This document shows, in pieces, positions 12,429 through 25,460 of a stretch of DNA of 64,000 nt. Below the pieces are notes generated by a model. It was not told the origin of the DNA, did not search any database, and saw only the letters and a list, made by a program, of their open reading frames with translations. Positions within the stretch are counted from its first letter, which is position 1. Every line of letters begins with the position of its first letter. Source of the DNA: Enoplolaimus lenunculus (lineage: Eukaryota; Nematoda; Enoplea; Enoplida; Thoracostomopsidae); NCBI GenBank assembly GCA_030248215.1, contig JASANG010003255.1, forward strand, positions 186,001 to 250,000. Reading direction: 5' to 3'. A program made the translations under genes and the position numbers.

Positions 12429-13461
12429 CTAAGTTAAAATTTGTGCCGAGTTAAATCAAAATCGAGCTTTTGTACAATTTACCCCGTATTTAAAGTTACG
12501 GCTAAGGCTCAAGCCAGGTAAACCTTTTCCTAAAAATCGAAAAATGAGCTTAAGCCAAACACTGTCGAAGAAGTGTATCAGCGCTCAAAATCGTGACACA
12601 GCCAATAAGCAAAAATAAATATAAGGAAGAAAGTGATGATGAACGTTCACAACTTTCATGTACAATGGCCTAAAGGCTTAACAAAAGACACTACCTTGGT
12701 TTAGAAACCGTATCAGTTTGAACACATTAACCGCAATATTGAAAAAGAACTCGGACTTTGTGGCTAAATAAGTGTGTTTTACCAGCTTAGTCCGATAACC
12801 CTGCTCAATAGAAAAAATCTTGGTGTGTCCTAGCGTTACTTCAAGACGTCACCCAAACTTATCGCAACAGGAAACAGAGATTACTTAATGTTACATGGAA
12901 GATACATAAAATATTAAAATAGTAAAATCATTTTTATCAGGCTTGCTCCTCATATTTCGATGCCATACCGTCGTAATAACACACTAAATTCGGATCAAAT
13001 TATATCTAACATTACTGTATTGCATGCATCGCTGACATGAATTTATAATTCGGTATGCTGAAATAAGAGTAATTGCTACAGAACATTTTAAAACTATTTA
13101 TGGCAGGCGCAGAAGTAAAGCACATGATGCATTCGGTCTAGCCAAAAATCTTAGGAAATCTTTTAAAATTTAATTACAAATCTAATGAGCTTTTTTAAAT
13201 CTTGAATACAACAATCACAAATTACGCTACAACTATAGCGTATTATAACGCACAAACACAGAACATTCACATTTTCGTGTTAACCGCAAAGCTCAACACC
13301 AGCCAGGTACACGGTAATTTGAGCTCGCGTTGAGTACACTTTTTACAAGAAAGTAACTCAATTGGACTATATTCGTCAAAAGGTAAACCGCTAACCTTTC
13401 GGCTTTGTATTAAAAACATACGCTATAAATATGACGAAAATTTAGTATTGACAGTTTTTCA

Positions 13462-13467
13462 TTTATT
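13462..13467 (-). promoter_or_regulatory. Candidate polyadenylation signal of GRP94
   Basis: tttatt on the + strand is AATAAA on the gene strand. It lies about 90 bases past the in-frame stop of the last GRP94 exon, which supports that exon being terminal. Confidence 0.4.
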
Positions 13468-13557
13468 GCAAAATTAGGCAAGCAGCATACAAACTTGCGT
13501 AAAGCAGTAACCGACAGTCTGTGTGTCTTGAACACTACCACCATCAACACCGTCTAT

Positions 13558-16500
13558 TTAACTTACTCCTTCTTCCTCGTCAGCGTCTTCGTCTCTCTTC
13601 TCATCGTCGTCGTCTTCATCTTTTGTCGTTACTTCTTCTTCGTCGTCGTCTTCTTCTTCCATTTCATCCTCAACCTGAAAATATTGCAAGAATTTTTCTG
13701 AGTTCTCGAGTTATACCACGGCTAATATCGGTTGCACTATCAATCTGAGCTTTAGTGGTTACCCTTTCCGATAACAATAAGTTTCAACGGTTAAGCAAAT
13801 TCGAAACAATAAATCGTATTGCTTATCATACTTCCATCCGGTGCCCATGATATAACTTTCTCAAAAGTAGTACAAATCAGAACCAAACCCTATAGCGCGC
13901 TGGTGCATTTTGTGCTAAAAAAATAGGCAAGCTGCTAGAGTTGCACCCGTAGCCGGGATTTTACTGAGCCGGTACCAATCGAAACCAAGTTAGAACACGT
14001 GTGCGGTAGAAAGGTTCCGACTGCGATTTCAATACCGATTCCGATTACACTAAGTTCCGTTTGGCACACTGTTGAAACTACAATCGTTAAGTTTCATCGG
14101 TTAAGCAAATTCAAAACAATTAATCGTATTGCTTATCATACTTCCATCTGATGGCCATGATATAACGTCCTCAAAAGTAGTACAACAATCAGAAATAGAC
14201 CCTATAGCGCGCTGATGCATTTTGTGCTACAAAAATAGGTAAGCTGCTAGAGTTGCCCCCTTGGCCGGGATTTTTCCGAGTCGGTAACAATCGGAACCAA
14301 GTTAGAACACGTGTGCGGTAGAAAGGGTATGACTCCGATTTCAATACCGATTCCGATTAAATTAAGTTGCGTTTGGCACACTTTTGTAACAACATGTTGA
14401 AATTTGGTGCTTCTTGTGATTTTCATGTTTTTCAAACGAGAAACGAGCGTGATAGAAATGTTTTTAATGCGAGACAACTAAAGGATTGTTTATAAAAGCT
14501 GGCCCTGGAGTATTTCTAAACTGCATACACTTGCCTGACGACATCATCGAGTCTGCTGGCTAAGTTTAAAAACATAAACCTACTACAAATACTTCAGGTG
14601 CTAATTTGGATCCCTGGATTCAATCTATATACCTGTTCATTTGGATCCAAATTGAGTGACGTTTTGAGCATAGTCTCGATACGTTCAGCAAACCCAACAG
14701 AGTCTTGCAAATTGTACCCAGATCTCAACGTCGCCGTTTCAAACAACAAATTCGCCGTTGATGTTGCCATGGCATCGTTTTTGTCTGCCTAAAAATTTCT
14801 CAAAAACACATTGAGCACTAAACTAAAGCAATCACTTCGAATTACATTAAAAAAAATTTTAGCAATTGGGCACCTACAACAAATCAATTCCGTTACTGCT
14901 CGACGCTTTTTCGGCGCGTTGCAAACGAAGATCTTTGAGTAAATTGTATATTACAATATTTTATACATTAAGATAAGTTCAGATTACCTCTACTCGCGCT
15001 TTCAACTCTTTGATAACAGGATGCCGAGGGTTAATTTCGAGCGTCTTTTTCTGCGTAGCGTAGAATCTAAAAAATATATTATTCAAGCTTTTTCAAGTAT
15101 TATTGATTAAAGTTTTCGTTTCTGATCATACATGTCAGTTAGTCCATTTCCGAGCATAAGTAGTTGGAAAAAATCGGTCAAAGACCCTTTTTAAACGATA
15201 CTAACACTTAATTAAACACTATGGTAAAAATATATTATTGGCAATAATACAGTACAGCGTGCGGATTTTAGTATACGTGAAATTCATAGTATTACTGTTT
15301 TTGCTCCTGGACAACCTTAGACTCACTCTTGCGTAGGATCCTTTGATTTGGCATACGCTTGCGAACGCATAATGCGTTCCATATTGCCGGACCAACCGTA
15401 GCTGGACGCAACGAGCGCGCATGGCGATTTCGTAAGTCGATTTGAAATCACTGCTTTTTCAATCTGAAATAATGATTCTGACTGTATATAGCTGCAAAAT
15501 AACACACCAGTTTATTGAAACGTCCGCAGATTGAATAAACACAACAAACGAAAAGATTAACCGAAAACAACTTTAGGTCACTGATTTTCAGGGATGAAAA
15601 ATAACAAGGTTTCAATACAAGGGGTGAAATTTCCAACGATTCAGCTAGAACAATAGGCTAATTTTGACATTTACAATAAGCAAAACACTGCATCTACAAA
15701 GTAACACGCTACAACCATAAGCTAAAAATCAAAGACTCAATTGGTTTTACTCACTATAGAAAACATTTGGTAACCCTATTTGACCGGGGACTAAAATTAC
15801 CAACACACCTTATCCTTCAGAGCATTTTCTTTCATCCACGTAAGTAGCGGTTCGTACTCCTTCTCAAGCGTTTCTTTACGCTCTTTCGCTTTCTCGCCTT
15901 CCGCGATTGAAAGTCCTTCTTTAGCGACGTTTTGGAATTTCTTGCCTTCAAACTCGGGCATTGACTGAATGCAGTACTCGTCTACAGGTTCGATTAAGAA
16001 CAACACTTCGTAGCCTTTTTTTAAAAGACGTTCAACAAATGGTGACGATTCGACCTGAAAGATGAAAGAAAACAAAATGCATTCTAGACCCTGTAAGCTG
16101 GTGCTCAGAACAGCAAGTTCAATCGATATATGCTACAGCAAAAGCAAATACATAATTTTACACAAAAATATGTTAACGTATTTTCATTTTCGTCAATACC
16201 ATAGAATTTTCAATGTCACAAGCTTGTACGGTGCTGAGTTCGCGAGTGAACTTACGATTAAGTACGATGCTAACCTCCTTTCGGGACGAGCCTGCCATGA
16301 AGAATATTGCTTCTTGTTTGTCTTTCATTCTCTCTATGTACTCGGATAGGCTTGTTTGTTCGGCTTTGCTGTTACTCGAATAAAAACGAAGCAGTTTTGC
16401 AAGGCGAGTGCGGTTAGATGGATCTTCCATTACACCAAGTTTAATACTGAAATGAAAAAGAACAGTAGTTATTTCGAAGCCCAATTCGCTGGTTTACCTG

Positions 16501-19500
16501 ACCTACGTACCTACTGGTATTCCGTCTAGAATATTGTGCTCCGTTTTTCCACAGTAACTTTAAACGTTCCATTCCCAGCAAACTGATTGCCAAAGCATGA
16601 AATGGGCAGTTGCATACCTTTCATTGTTATATACATACCAACCGCTTGTGAGACTTGACTTACTTCGTACTAAATTCCTTCCAGAAATCTTTGTACTGTT
16701 CAGCGTCAATCTTTTTTATCATGTCCAAAACTTTGCGAACTAATTTTTTCTTGATCACTTTCAGCAGTTTACTTTGTTGAAGAGTTTCTCGGCTTACGTT
16801 CAGCGGTAAATCGTCAGAGTCGACCTATAACGCATAAACGAAAGGAATTTTGGCTTTTTTACATAGAACAAAACGACAAGTAATGCCATAAAAAAGAAGC
16901 ATCTTATGAAATGCATTTGGCCCCTAAGGATGCAACGGGATTTTTAAAACCAATAGTACAAGTTCACTTACCTACCACCGGGGCCGGACCACCAGTTCGC
17001 TAACTGCCAACAAATTTTCTCGCTTCCTACACTCACTGGTTTACAATTTTTACTTAAGATAATATATAACTTTCATCAAACGAAATAGTCAAGAACGATA
17101 ATAAAGAAAGTTTTGAGTGAGGTGTGCCGTGTGCTGTCTCCACTGGTTGGAGCATATTATAAAAATTTTATAAATTTTTATATAAAATATGAGCTGTTTA
17201 TCTACTTGAAAACAAAATGTCAAAAAATTCCGCGCTGCGCGTTAAGTCTGATTTATTTAAAGATAGGTTCACTTTCTAGACCCATCATTTTGCAACTTTT
17301 GTGTAAAATTGTTCTTGGAAGATTGTCCCCACAACCTCCGATCATACATCGATAAATACTGTATTCATCTCTATGCTGGAAGCCCCACCGTGGAGTTTGG
17401 GGGCTACCCCTGTCTGCTCCGGCGCTGACACCACCATTAAATAGCTTTATGTATTGACGTAAAAGCAGCGTATTATCGTATTATCGTTTTACCGAGGGAC
17501 AAACTTAGTTGTTCCATTAAATTATGTATTCGGGTAAAGTCAAAAAAGCGATCTGTAAAACTATATATCAAAACCACTCCTCCTCGTGGTCACATACCTT
17601 AATGTTTATAGCTTCCCTTTACGAGGAAACCCACTTGCGTCAATTTTTACCTGCCAAATTTGAATAGAAATTAAAGTAAGTGTTAATACACTTACTATTC
17701 CTTTGACGAAAGACAAATATTTCGGCATCATATCTTCAAAATCTTCCGTAATAAAAACACGGCGCACGTACAGCTGAAAGAAAACAAGCTTTTTAAAATA
17801 TCACTAAAATAAATCGATGCCCTGAAACGACAAAACTTCACCAAAAATAATAATCCAGAATATCACTGAAAGCATTTTAAAGCACAATGTTCTACAACAA
17901 TTTTCTCCCTCAAGGTTGTATCAAGTTGCAGTTCAGCAGAAAAATCTAACCTTAATATTTTCTTTATTGCCACGTCCATAATTGTTGAACATGTCATGGG
18001 GCAGACGTTTGGGCACATAAAGTAACGACTTGAATGTGACTTCACCTTCAGCGGTGAAATGCACATGCGCCATGGGATCTTCAGTCAAACCACTGATAGA
18101 TTTGAAGAAATTGTTATAATCATCATCGGTGACTTCGTCCGTTCTATAATTATATAAAATTAATCCAAACGTCAAGGAGATGAACAATGGACTACTGTCA
18201 ACAACAATAAATAAAAATACCATCAAAAAATTTGCAGCTGCATCACTTTAACTCACTTTCTCATCCAAATTGGTTTTGTGTCATTGATAAGTTCCCAGTC
18301 CCATGTTGTTTTCTCTACTTTTTTCGTTTTAGGCTTGTCTTCTTTCTCTTCTTCTACCTGAAACAAGAAGCCAGTGATGCGATGTGTTATATTCCAGCTT
18401 CAGATATGATCACAGAATATTTTTCTAACAGTGCAAAAACAATTATAATTTGAGTGCGAATAACATCTTTTTTCAAGACGGAATATGACTAGTTTGCATA
18501 GATGTCTTATGATACTCTGACGACAATAACGAACCAAAACAACAAAACCAATTCACCGACCTTTCCTTCTTCGTCATCACTTTCTTCCGTTTTCGCCTCA
18601 TCTTTCTTTTCGTCCTCTTCGCCTTCCTCAATGGGTTCTTCGACTGTTTCAGTCTAAAACTCGCACAACAGTTTAACAAAATCGTTGAAAACTCAGTCCA
18701 TTCTGAACCATGTCATTTCAACAAAATTCAAATTCAGTTGGATTAAATTCTAACACCTTTCTCATTCAAAATGAACACAAGTACAAAAGAAATTAACCAT
18801 CATCAGAAATGCAATTCGCACATATTATATTGTTACCTCAAAACCGTCAGCATCTACTTTTAGGCTGGAAAAACTGATCGTTCTAGTAACGACGATTTTC
18901 GATTAATAACAAACAATTTCAAAAGGTAACTTGCTCTGTTACTTCAACAACTAAATGTGCAAAGTACAAAATAAAATTTAAGCTTCTGCAGAGATATGAT
19001 CATGCTGAACTCAACTTACTTTGCTGGTCCATAAATATATGTTGAAATTAATAAATTGGCTGTATTTCTTCACCAAATCTTTCAACGTCGACGGTTCTAA
19101 GAAATCGTGAGCTTCTTCTTTCAAATGTAAACTGAAAATGCACTTTATATTTTGTACCTTTCGTTTGATGTTGCACCGCACTGTCAAAATTCTAATCAAA
19201 TCTACTTGACGCAACTTGAAATAGACAGACAAACGGTTTCTGACTACAGCATCTTACCGCAGCTGGCAGAGTGCAAAGCGGAACAGGATTATACCGGAAT
19301 CGGAAGAGCAAATTTATAGCGGAATCGGAAATACAAAATTTGTGACTATGCAGATAATTTGTATTAACAATGTTTAATATTGATTAAGAATGTCTGTTGG
19401 CTGGCAACAATTCTCAAAGACGTCGCATGGACAAATTGGCAATAATTTTTTGGCTCTGTAAAGCTAAACTACAATCAATTATTGATAAGTTAATATATCG

Positions 19501-22500
19501 AAAACACTTTAATAGATAACTGACGCAAAATATTTATACAACATATCACGACAAGTAGGCCTAAAATTAAATGTGAAAATTCCAATCCCGATTGATTGTG
19601 CATTCGGAATCCGAATCAGAACTCGTTCTGAATCGGAATTCTAATTGGAATCAGAATTGCGATTGCACCCTGACAGCTGGGATATGTTTCAAAAATTCCA
19701 AATATTGCAAGCACTACTACTACATGCAAATCCAAGGTGTTTGTGCGTGTTGCTTACCTAACAGTAGTACCACGCTTTAACGTATCCCCACGAGGATCTT
19801 TCGCAATGCTAAACGAAGCCGCATCTGACTCCCAAATGTACTGCCCGTCTTCATTATGCTTAGATGTTACTGAAAACTTTATTATCATCAAATTGTTATA
19901 CTTGATTCATTTTGACGATTTGTAAAACTCTACAAAATACGCATTATTAAACCAAGCAAAATTAGTCAAAATACGGCTGGAGAATTTCGAAGAGCATAAT
20001 ACATTAATTGCTGTTCAGAAAAAAGAGACACACATAAATATGAAACTACACGATGCTATCCTCAGAAGATCCGTAACATATCAAAGTATGCAACATTTCT
20101 CAGTTTTGCAAGATACGAATTTCATCACTGGAATAGCGCGCTATTTCGAATAACTATTTAAAACTGCTTGCGATATTTCAAAGCAAAGTTACAACACGGT
20201 AACATGAAAAATGTACGAGTGCTGTTCAAAACTCAACTACTCACCAACCACAGTATCAGCCACCAAGAATGAAGAATAAAACCCAACACCAAATTGTCCA
20301 ATCATATCAGACTGTGTTTGCTCGTCAGTAGCAGCTTCTTGGAATTTTGTTAAAAACTCTGAAGTGCCTGATTTCGCAATGGTGCCCAAATTATTCGCTA
20401 AATCATCTTTGGTCATACCAATACCGGTATCAGTTACGTGCAATACGTGATTTTCTTGATCAGCCTAAAAACAACCAAAACCAATTCCCAGATTTCACAG
20501 TACATTCTGTCGTTTTGAATAAAAACACACTTATATCCGGTGCCTGTTCCGGCAAAAAATAACTGTAGCCGGTTGCGGTATCCAATAAATTAATATCCGG
20601 TCGCACCCTGTGGACAGTTCCATGGACGATGCAAGAAAAACAATGTCCCGCGGCACAATATAGATCCGAATGCAGCTCAGTAACTTTATAACATTACGTA
20701 CCATACGCAAAATGTCGCGTGACGCGATATGGCAAATAAAAATGCATTAACAACGTCACAACATTGAAGTATCAACAAAATGTCGCGTGACACAATATGA
20801 TAAAAACGGGACCATACTCTCAGGTGCATGCTTACGCAAAAGGCAGGGATGGGCGGTCTCGGTCAATTTTTAACCGTTACCTAAAATAAAAATAAGATTT
20901 TTTAACAAAGGGTTTGAATATTTTAATCTGCTCTGAAATGCCGTTTCATACAATTAAGCTAATAAATTGCAGTTTGTTTTTACTTTATTTTTCGTTTGGC
21001 TACTGTCACCATACTTTTCCAACAGGCTCGGAATAAATCCCACTGTCTCAAAACATTCTCGGTACAATCCTAATTCAAAGTTATAGAGTTGTTTTTGATC
21101 CCGGACAAACATAAACGGAGAATTTTTAACATAGCGTAGACGTTATAAATGCGGATGACCCATAATTTTTACACGATACCTTAAATGGTTTAAACGCGAA
21201 AATGCAACTATTTGTGCTTTGTCACAATAAAATCCAAGTGTTTTGGGTTTCCTTTCAAAAAGTACTGACAAAAAGTGAGACAGAGGCCGAGAACAGCCAA
21301 ATCCAGAGACTTTCCGAGACCGAGACCGCCCATCCCTGGCAAAAAATACATAGAACTTGAAGTTTAGTGTGTTTTGCTGGCCATGGCTCCGGGACAACTC
21401 TAATATATATGAAAAAATGTCGGACGGAAATTCTGGTTGCACCCTGACATATACGTATGCAACTCACTTTACCTTTATCTTAATAGTTAGCTCCGAATTT
21501 GCTTCTAATGCACTTTTGTCAGTGAGTGATAGCAGGCGAATCTTGTCAAGGGCATCTGATGCATTGGAAATCAGTTCACGAAGAAAAATCTGAAGAGATT
21601 AATTACAGTAAGCATAACTGTTCAAACTCAAACTAACTTGCCAATTACAAAGAGTCTAAGTCCAAAATCTCCTAATTTTTAAAGCTGTGAGCTCCATCAT
21701 AATACGTATGTATATTATATATGTCTGATCAAAAGGGTTATATATACTATTACTGCCCAAAGTAAGAAAAATATAAACTGTACCTTTGAAGTAAGTTTAT
21801 TCGTTTAACCAAATATGTGCTGAACAATAGATGTTCAATACTGCTGCTTCATGTTAAATAAAATCGTAAAAAATAAGAAATCGAAGCGTGTCCTTAGCGT
21901 GAATTAGGATAACAGCTTTAGTGATGCACAATTCTCTTCTTGACTTAGTGAAATTAAACATGTGGTTTTTAAGCATGTTATGGGTGTACCTACTTCTTTG
22001 TTTCGGTAAAGTGAGTTGATAATAAGTTTCATCATCCGGTTGACTTCGGCTTGGAAATGGTGTTTTTCGGATTTATCTCTTAGCTCTTTCATTTGCGCTA
22101 CGTTGAGACCATCAAGTTTAATAGCTTCCTCTTCTCTGAAAGCATAAATATTGATGAACACTAATTACTATTGCTGTACGATTGTGTTTTTCTATGATTA
22201 CGTAAATAGTGTGTACGTACGTGCCAGGGTTTCAACAAGAAGTAAGTTTTACCGGAACAGGAACAGCAATTGAATTTTTTGCAGGAACCGGAACAGAAAC
22301 TGGAATTTGAAATAATTTTAATCACTGGATTACTGTGGGATCTTTCAGAAAACTAGCCAATAAATGACTAAGAGAATTTTAAATTATTTCATCACATCAT
22401 CGAGTTTCGCGAACCACATCAGATCTTTAATCTATCAGGTTATGAACAAAAGTGACCTAATTGTACAAACACTTATTTCGAATTAACAATTTTGCAAAGA

Positions 22501-24251
22501 TTGAATTTTTTCAGGAATTACGGTAGAACCCTGGCATGTGCTATGTATATTATGTATTATTGTTTGCTAAATTCAAGACCGCAAAAATTCCGGCTTCGCA
22601 TTTTGTCAACGCCGGAACAGGAACAAGAATTGAATATTTGCAGGAATTCCGGTGAAGCCATAATAAATTTATTAGTATTCGAGTCGGATAGTTACATAAT
22701 CGGCCGGTGCTGGATATTCAGCGCATATAGTAGCAAAACATAAAGTGACATGAGGTACTCTACAGAACAAATTTTATATCCATTCTCATGAGCTCAAAGC
22801 GGAATATAGATAGAAAACAGCATCTACTCACCTTTGCACAACCTCATCATCCGTGCGAGACCCGTCATGTGCCTTGCCGATATCTTGTTCGGCAGTTTCG
22901 GCGTCAAGAATTTCATCTTCCGCTTGTACCAATACCTGCTTCGGAGTGAATAAAGCTAAAACCGACAATTTTATGCAAAACGATATTAAACCAAATGCAT
23001 GAATGAAATATATTTTTATAGGTCATACGAAAATATAAGTCTTTAAAATTTGTTTTTTAACCTGTGCTAAATAAATATCACCCAGCTAGGCTTCACTCAG
23101 TATCTAATTAAGTTGGCTGGTTAGTTGTATGTCGATTCTAATTTAATTTCCCTGTTCGTTTGGTGAAATTCTTACTCAGAATTTTAAGTTAACGCGTACA
23201 GATAAATAGGGATGTGCCGATTAATCGGCATCGGCATAAGTAATAATTGGCAGTTTTCGTGAGTATCGGCATCGGCACTGCAAAAATTGCCGATTCTTTG
23301 CAGATACTTTTTGCACATAACAGTTAGTTTGAATGTTATCAATTTCATTTTTGGGCGCATATCAGTTTGTGCGGTCAGGAAAACTGATATCTTTCTTGCG
23401 TTTGTGTTTGAAAAAATTAATTGAAATGAAGTTCGTCTAAAATTATAATCGTTTATGATGGTTAGGGTTTAAGTCTTCAAATAGTGATGTAATGTAGTAT
23501 CCTATCTGTTTATTAAGCATGGTGCGCCAAAGTTGGAATCGGCATCTGTTGGCCATCGGTAAAATTTCTAAATAAGAATCGGCATCGGCAAAAATTTTGG
23601 TAGGCGCATTCCTACAGTTAAATTTATTTGCGATAAACTGTGTTGTGAAGTCCGCTTTCGGGCGCGGTATTGAAGTGTAGCGATCTTAACGGTTAGCCCA
23701 CTTTGAAATTAATGGAGATCCAAACTGCAATTCCGTCCTTTCCTTAGCCCAGGTTCGTCGTAACCGGCGTTGCTGCTTTAAACCCAAATCCACTCTGTAA
23801 CCAAAAACCAAATTGAAAAGCTTTTGACTAGGTTTTTAATAGCAGTGATGTGCCGATTAATCGGCATCGGTAATAATACACACTTGGCCGTGATTATTAA
23901 CATCGGCGCTGCAAAAAATTGCCGATTCTTTGCCGATACTTTTTGCACATAACAGTCAGTCGGAATGCTAGAAATTTCACTCCTTGGCGTATATCATGCA
24001 GTCTGCTCAGGGAAACTGTTATCTCTCTTGAGTTTACGTTTGAAAAAATTAATTGAAACTAACCTAGGGTTTAAATCTTCGCATAATAATGTAATGTAGT
24101 ATCCTAGCTGTACTCTAAGTATAGTGTACTAAAGTTGGAATATCCGTATGGACACACCCCTAGTTTTAAAAAGGCTTTCCTAAATTTAGTCTTGACATAA
24201 CTTACCACACGATGCAATGACAGCGATGAACAATAGCCAACGGCGATTCAT
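13558..24251 (-). CDS. HSP90B1: HSP90B1 / GRP94 (endoplasmin), ER HSP90 chaperone
   Basis: ATP-dependent chaperone of the ER lumen. Eighteen exons: 24251-24206, 22955-22832, 22135-21994, 21589-21473, 20464-20245, 19869-19758, 19131-19020, 18653-18561, 18357-18257, 18143-17951, 17773-17696, 16824-16664, 16446-16275, 16054-15809, 15463-15327, 15066-14988, 14788-14633 and 13674-13558. Phases agree throughout, giving 801 aa (human 803). The start is [15 protein letters not shown], a signal peptide. The ATPase domain carries [30 protein letters not shown] and GQFGVGFYS. An acidic linker (about 292-345) precedes the middle domain ([24 protein letters not shown]). The C-terminal dimer domain has PCALVAS and [10 protein letters not shown]. 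The last 38 residues are almost all Asp/Glu/Lys and end in EEEGVS with no KDEL or HDEL. The end also fits a donor (GGA/gtaagt), so a further exon with a retrieval signal is possible but was not found. Confidence 0.95.
13772..14393. repeat. About 310-bp tandem duplication in the last GRP94 intron
   Basis: Two direct copies, about 13772-14081 and 14082-14393, share long stretches such as ttaagcaaattc, attgcttatcatacttcc, gcatgctgctagag-type variants and gttagaacacgtgtgcgg. They differ by scattered substitutions and small indels, so this is an old local duplication inside the intron 13675-14632. Confidence 0.85.
19267..19672. mobile_element. CAGGGTGCAACCGG-type hAT-like element
   Basis: It starts cagagtgcaaagcgg and ends gattgcaccctg; the interior is rich in ggaatcgg. 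Flanking octamers are gcagctgg and acagctgg (7 of 8 match). It lies in the GRP94 intron between exons 19869-19758 and 19131-19020. Non-coding and non-autonomous. Confidence 0.75.
20710..20795. repeat. Direct repeats of caaaatgtcgcgtgac
   Basis: The 16-mer caaaatgtcgcgtgac occurs near 20711 and again near 20778. A related inverse copy (gtcacgcgacattttg) lies near 59701-59716. It is probably a fragment of a further small repeat family, with too little left to classify. Confidence 0.5.
20844..21338. mobile_element. CAGGGATGGGCGGT hAT-like element, copy 1
   Basis: Ends cagggatgggcggtctcgg and ccgagaccgcccatccctg are inverted repeats of each other. Flanks gcaaaagg and gcaaaaaa (6 of 8) fit an old 8-bp TSD. 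It fills half of the GRP94 intron 20465-21472. A second copy is at 61103-61926, with shared interior such as aatcccactgtctcaaaac. No coding capacity. Confidence 0.78.
22225..22533. mobile_element. CAGGGTGCAACCGG-type hAT-like element
   Basis: It begins cagggtttcaac and ends gtagaaccctg. Flanks gtacgtgc and gcatgtgc match at 6 of 8. Interior has repeated ggaacaggaac and ggaaccgg. Located in the GRP94 intron 22136-22831. Further decayed pieces of the same family follow to about 22660. Confidence 0.6.
23207..23614. mobile_element. tgccgattaatcggc hAT-like element, copy 1
   Basis: Begins tagggatgtgccgattaa and ends ggcgcattccta; both ends carry repeated atcggc. Flanks cagataaa and cagttaaa match at 7 of 8, an 8-bp TSD. 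It lies in the first GRP94 intron. Non-coding. Confidence 0.82.
23840..24162. mobile_element. tgccgattaatcggc hAT-like element, copy 2
   Basis: A second, shorter copy of the preceding element in the same intron and same orientation, sharing gccgattctttgc and tactttttgcacataacag. It ends cacacccccta-like. Flanks gtttttaa and gttttaaa match at 7 of 8. Related fragments lie at about 57020-57140 and 60040-60340. Confidence 0.78.
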
Positions 24252-24744
24252 TATTACAGCTAGTAATGCTGGAATCTTAGATAGGTATATATATATAAAA
24301 CATATGTGACTAATTACAGGTTGCGGCGAAACGACCGACGGAACGGTCCAAGAGTACCGTGCTGATGTATTTGAGTACGTAGTGTTTTTATATGCAGTGT
24401 CATAATTTGGGCACGCTAGAGTATGACGGTTTTTAGTTAGTGCTGAGTACTTGCAGCTGAAAATGGGATGCGTTCTTAAGTGATTTTGAATTTTCGGTCC
24501 CATGACCAATAGGTTCTTAGTTCAGTGCGCTACCACTGAGTCAGGTCGCCTCACAATCAACTGCTGAGTTTTTGTTTTTATGCCTTTTAAGATCAACAAC
24601 AAAATACTCATGTATCTTGGTTCATCCATGTTTTTACCGTTTCGGCATGTGAAGGCACCACATGCAAGCATGTGAGACATGCTTGTGCGTTATGTGCACA
24701 CGCAATATAGTGCTACGGTAGACGTAGTCGATCGTAGAAGTAGT

Positions 24745-24870
24745 TGGACAAGCGGCTGCGTTGCGCATCGGCAACAGCGTCTGCGTGACACGCAGTGGTT
24801 GCTAGTTCAAATCCGCCCGCAACCAGCTTTTCCAGCTGCTTAGTTAAAAGATCTGAAGTTCTGGTTCCTA
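24745..24870 (+). repeat. tRNA-derived SINE-like head (tRNA-Val type)
   Basis: The segment agcgtctgcgtgacacgcag, then gctagttcaaatcc, matches the anticodon arm and B box of tRNA-Val genes. It is followed by cagcttttccagctgc and ttagttaaaag, and a similar tail occurs after the other tRNA-like heads at 28985 and 30559. Acceptor stem pairing is lost, so it is a SINE-like derivative and not a tRNA gene. Confidence 0.55.
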
Positions 24871-24930
24871 AATAGACTGACATGGGGCTACGCTGACAGC
24901 GCAATGGTAAATGGTCGGGCTTTGAGCACG

Positions 24931-25270
24931 GTATCCAATCGAAAATAGGGTGGACGGTCAAGCGACGACTTTGTTGAAAATTGGCGCACGTAAGCATGTG
25001 AGACATACTTGTGTTATAGTATGCTTGCCGGCAGCATACGTGTCCAAATATAGTCGACGAGAAAAGCAGTTGGAGAAGCGGGCTACGTGGCGTAGTGAAC
25101 ACGGCATCCAGTCGAAAATAGGGTGGACGGTCAAGGGACGACCTTCAAAATTGGGGTATGTAAGCATGTGAGACATGCTTGTCGGTTGTGTGCACATGCA
25201 ATATGGTGCAGCGCATTGTATGTATGCCAGCTGGCAGCATAAGGTCGACATATAGTTGAGGATAGTAGTT
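24931..25270. repeat. About 170-bp tandem duplication
   Basis: Two units begin cggtatccaatcgaaaatag (24931) and cggcatccagtcgaaaatag (25101). Each carries gggtggacggtcaag and then gtaagcatgtgagacat. A third, partial relative with gcatgtgagacatgcttg lies near 24669. Confidence 0.75.
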
Positions 25271-25337
25271 GGACGATAACATCTATATGACACGCAGAAG
25301 GTCGCTGAATTCCCGGTTCCTACCGAGACTGATACCT

Positions 25338-25460
25338 AGTCAAGTTGGTCAAGGTTTCTGAATATCGGAACCGCAGTTTAGTTGGGAATTCAATCATCCC
25401 AAGATCAAGTTGGTCAAAGTTTGTGAACATCAGAATAGCAATTTAGTCAGGAATTTAAAC
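25338..25460. repeat. Short tandem duplication (agttggtcaa)
   Basis: Two diverged units both start tcaagttggtcaa, followed by gttt.tgaa.atc and then gcaatttagt/gcagtttagt and ggaatt. Period is about 65 bp. Confidence 0.6.

Larger units (their letters stand above)
11151..13557. other. Intergenic spacer between piggyBac remnant and GRP94 3' end
   Basis: AT-rich, with no open frame longer than about 60 codons and no recognised gene. It holds a 39-bp tandem duplication (12351-12428) and a likely polyadenylation signal for the minus-strand GRP94 gene (13462-13467). Otherwise nothing was recognised. Confidence 0.5.

Noticed and set aside
18841-18875. Short open segment reading VDADGFE beside a gtaaca, a possible extra GRP94 exon
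   Set aside because: No acceptor gives an open phase-0 exon, and the flanking exons (ending WTSK and starting TETVEEP) join directly in phase and match the family.
24500-24560. tRNA gene on the minus strand (gactcagtggtagcgca)
   Set aside because: Only the A-box-like half is present; no B box or cloverleaf can be drawn.
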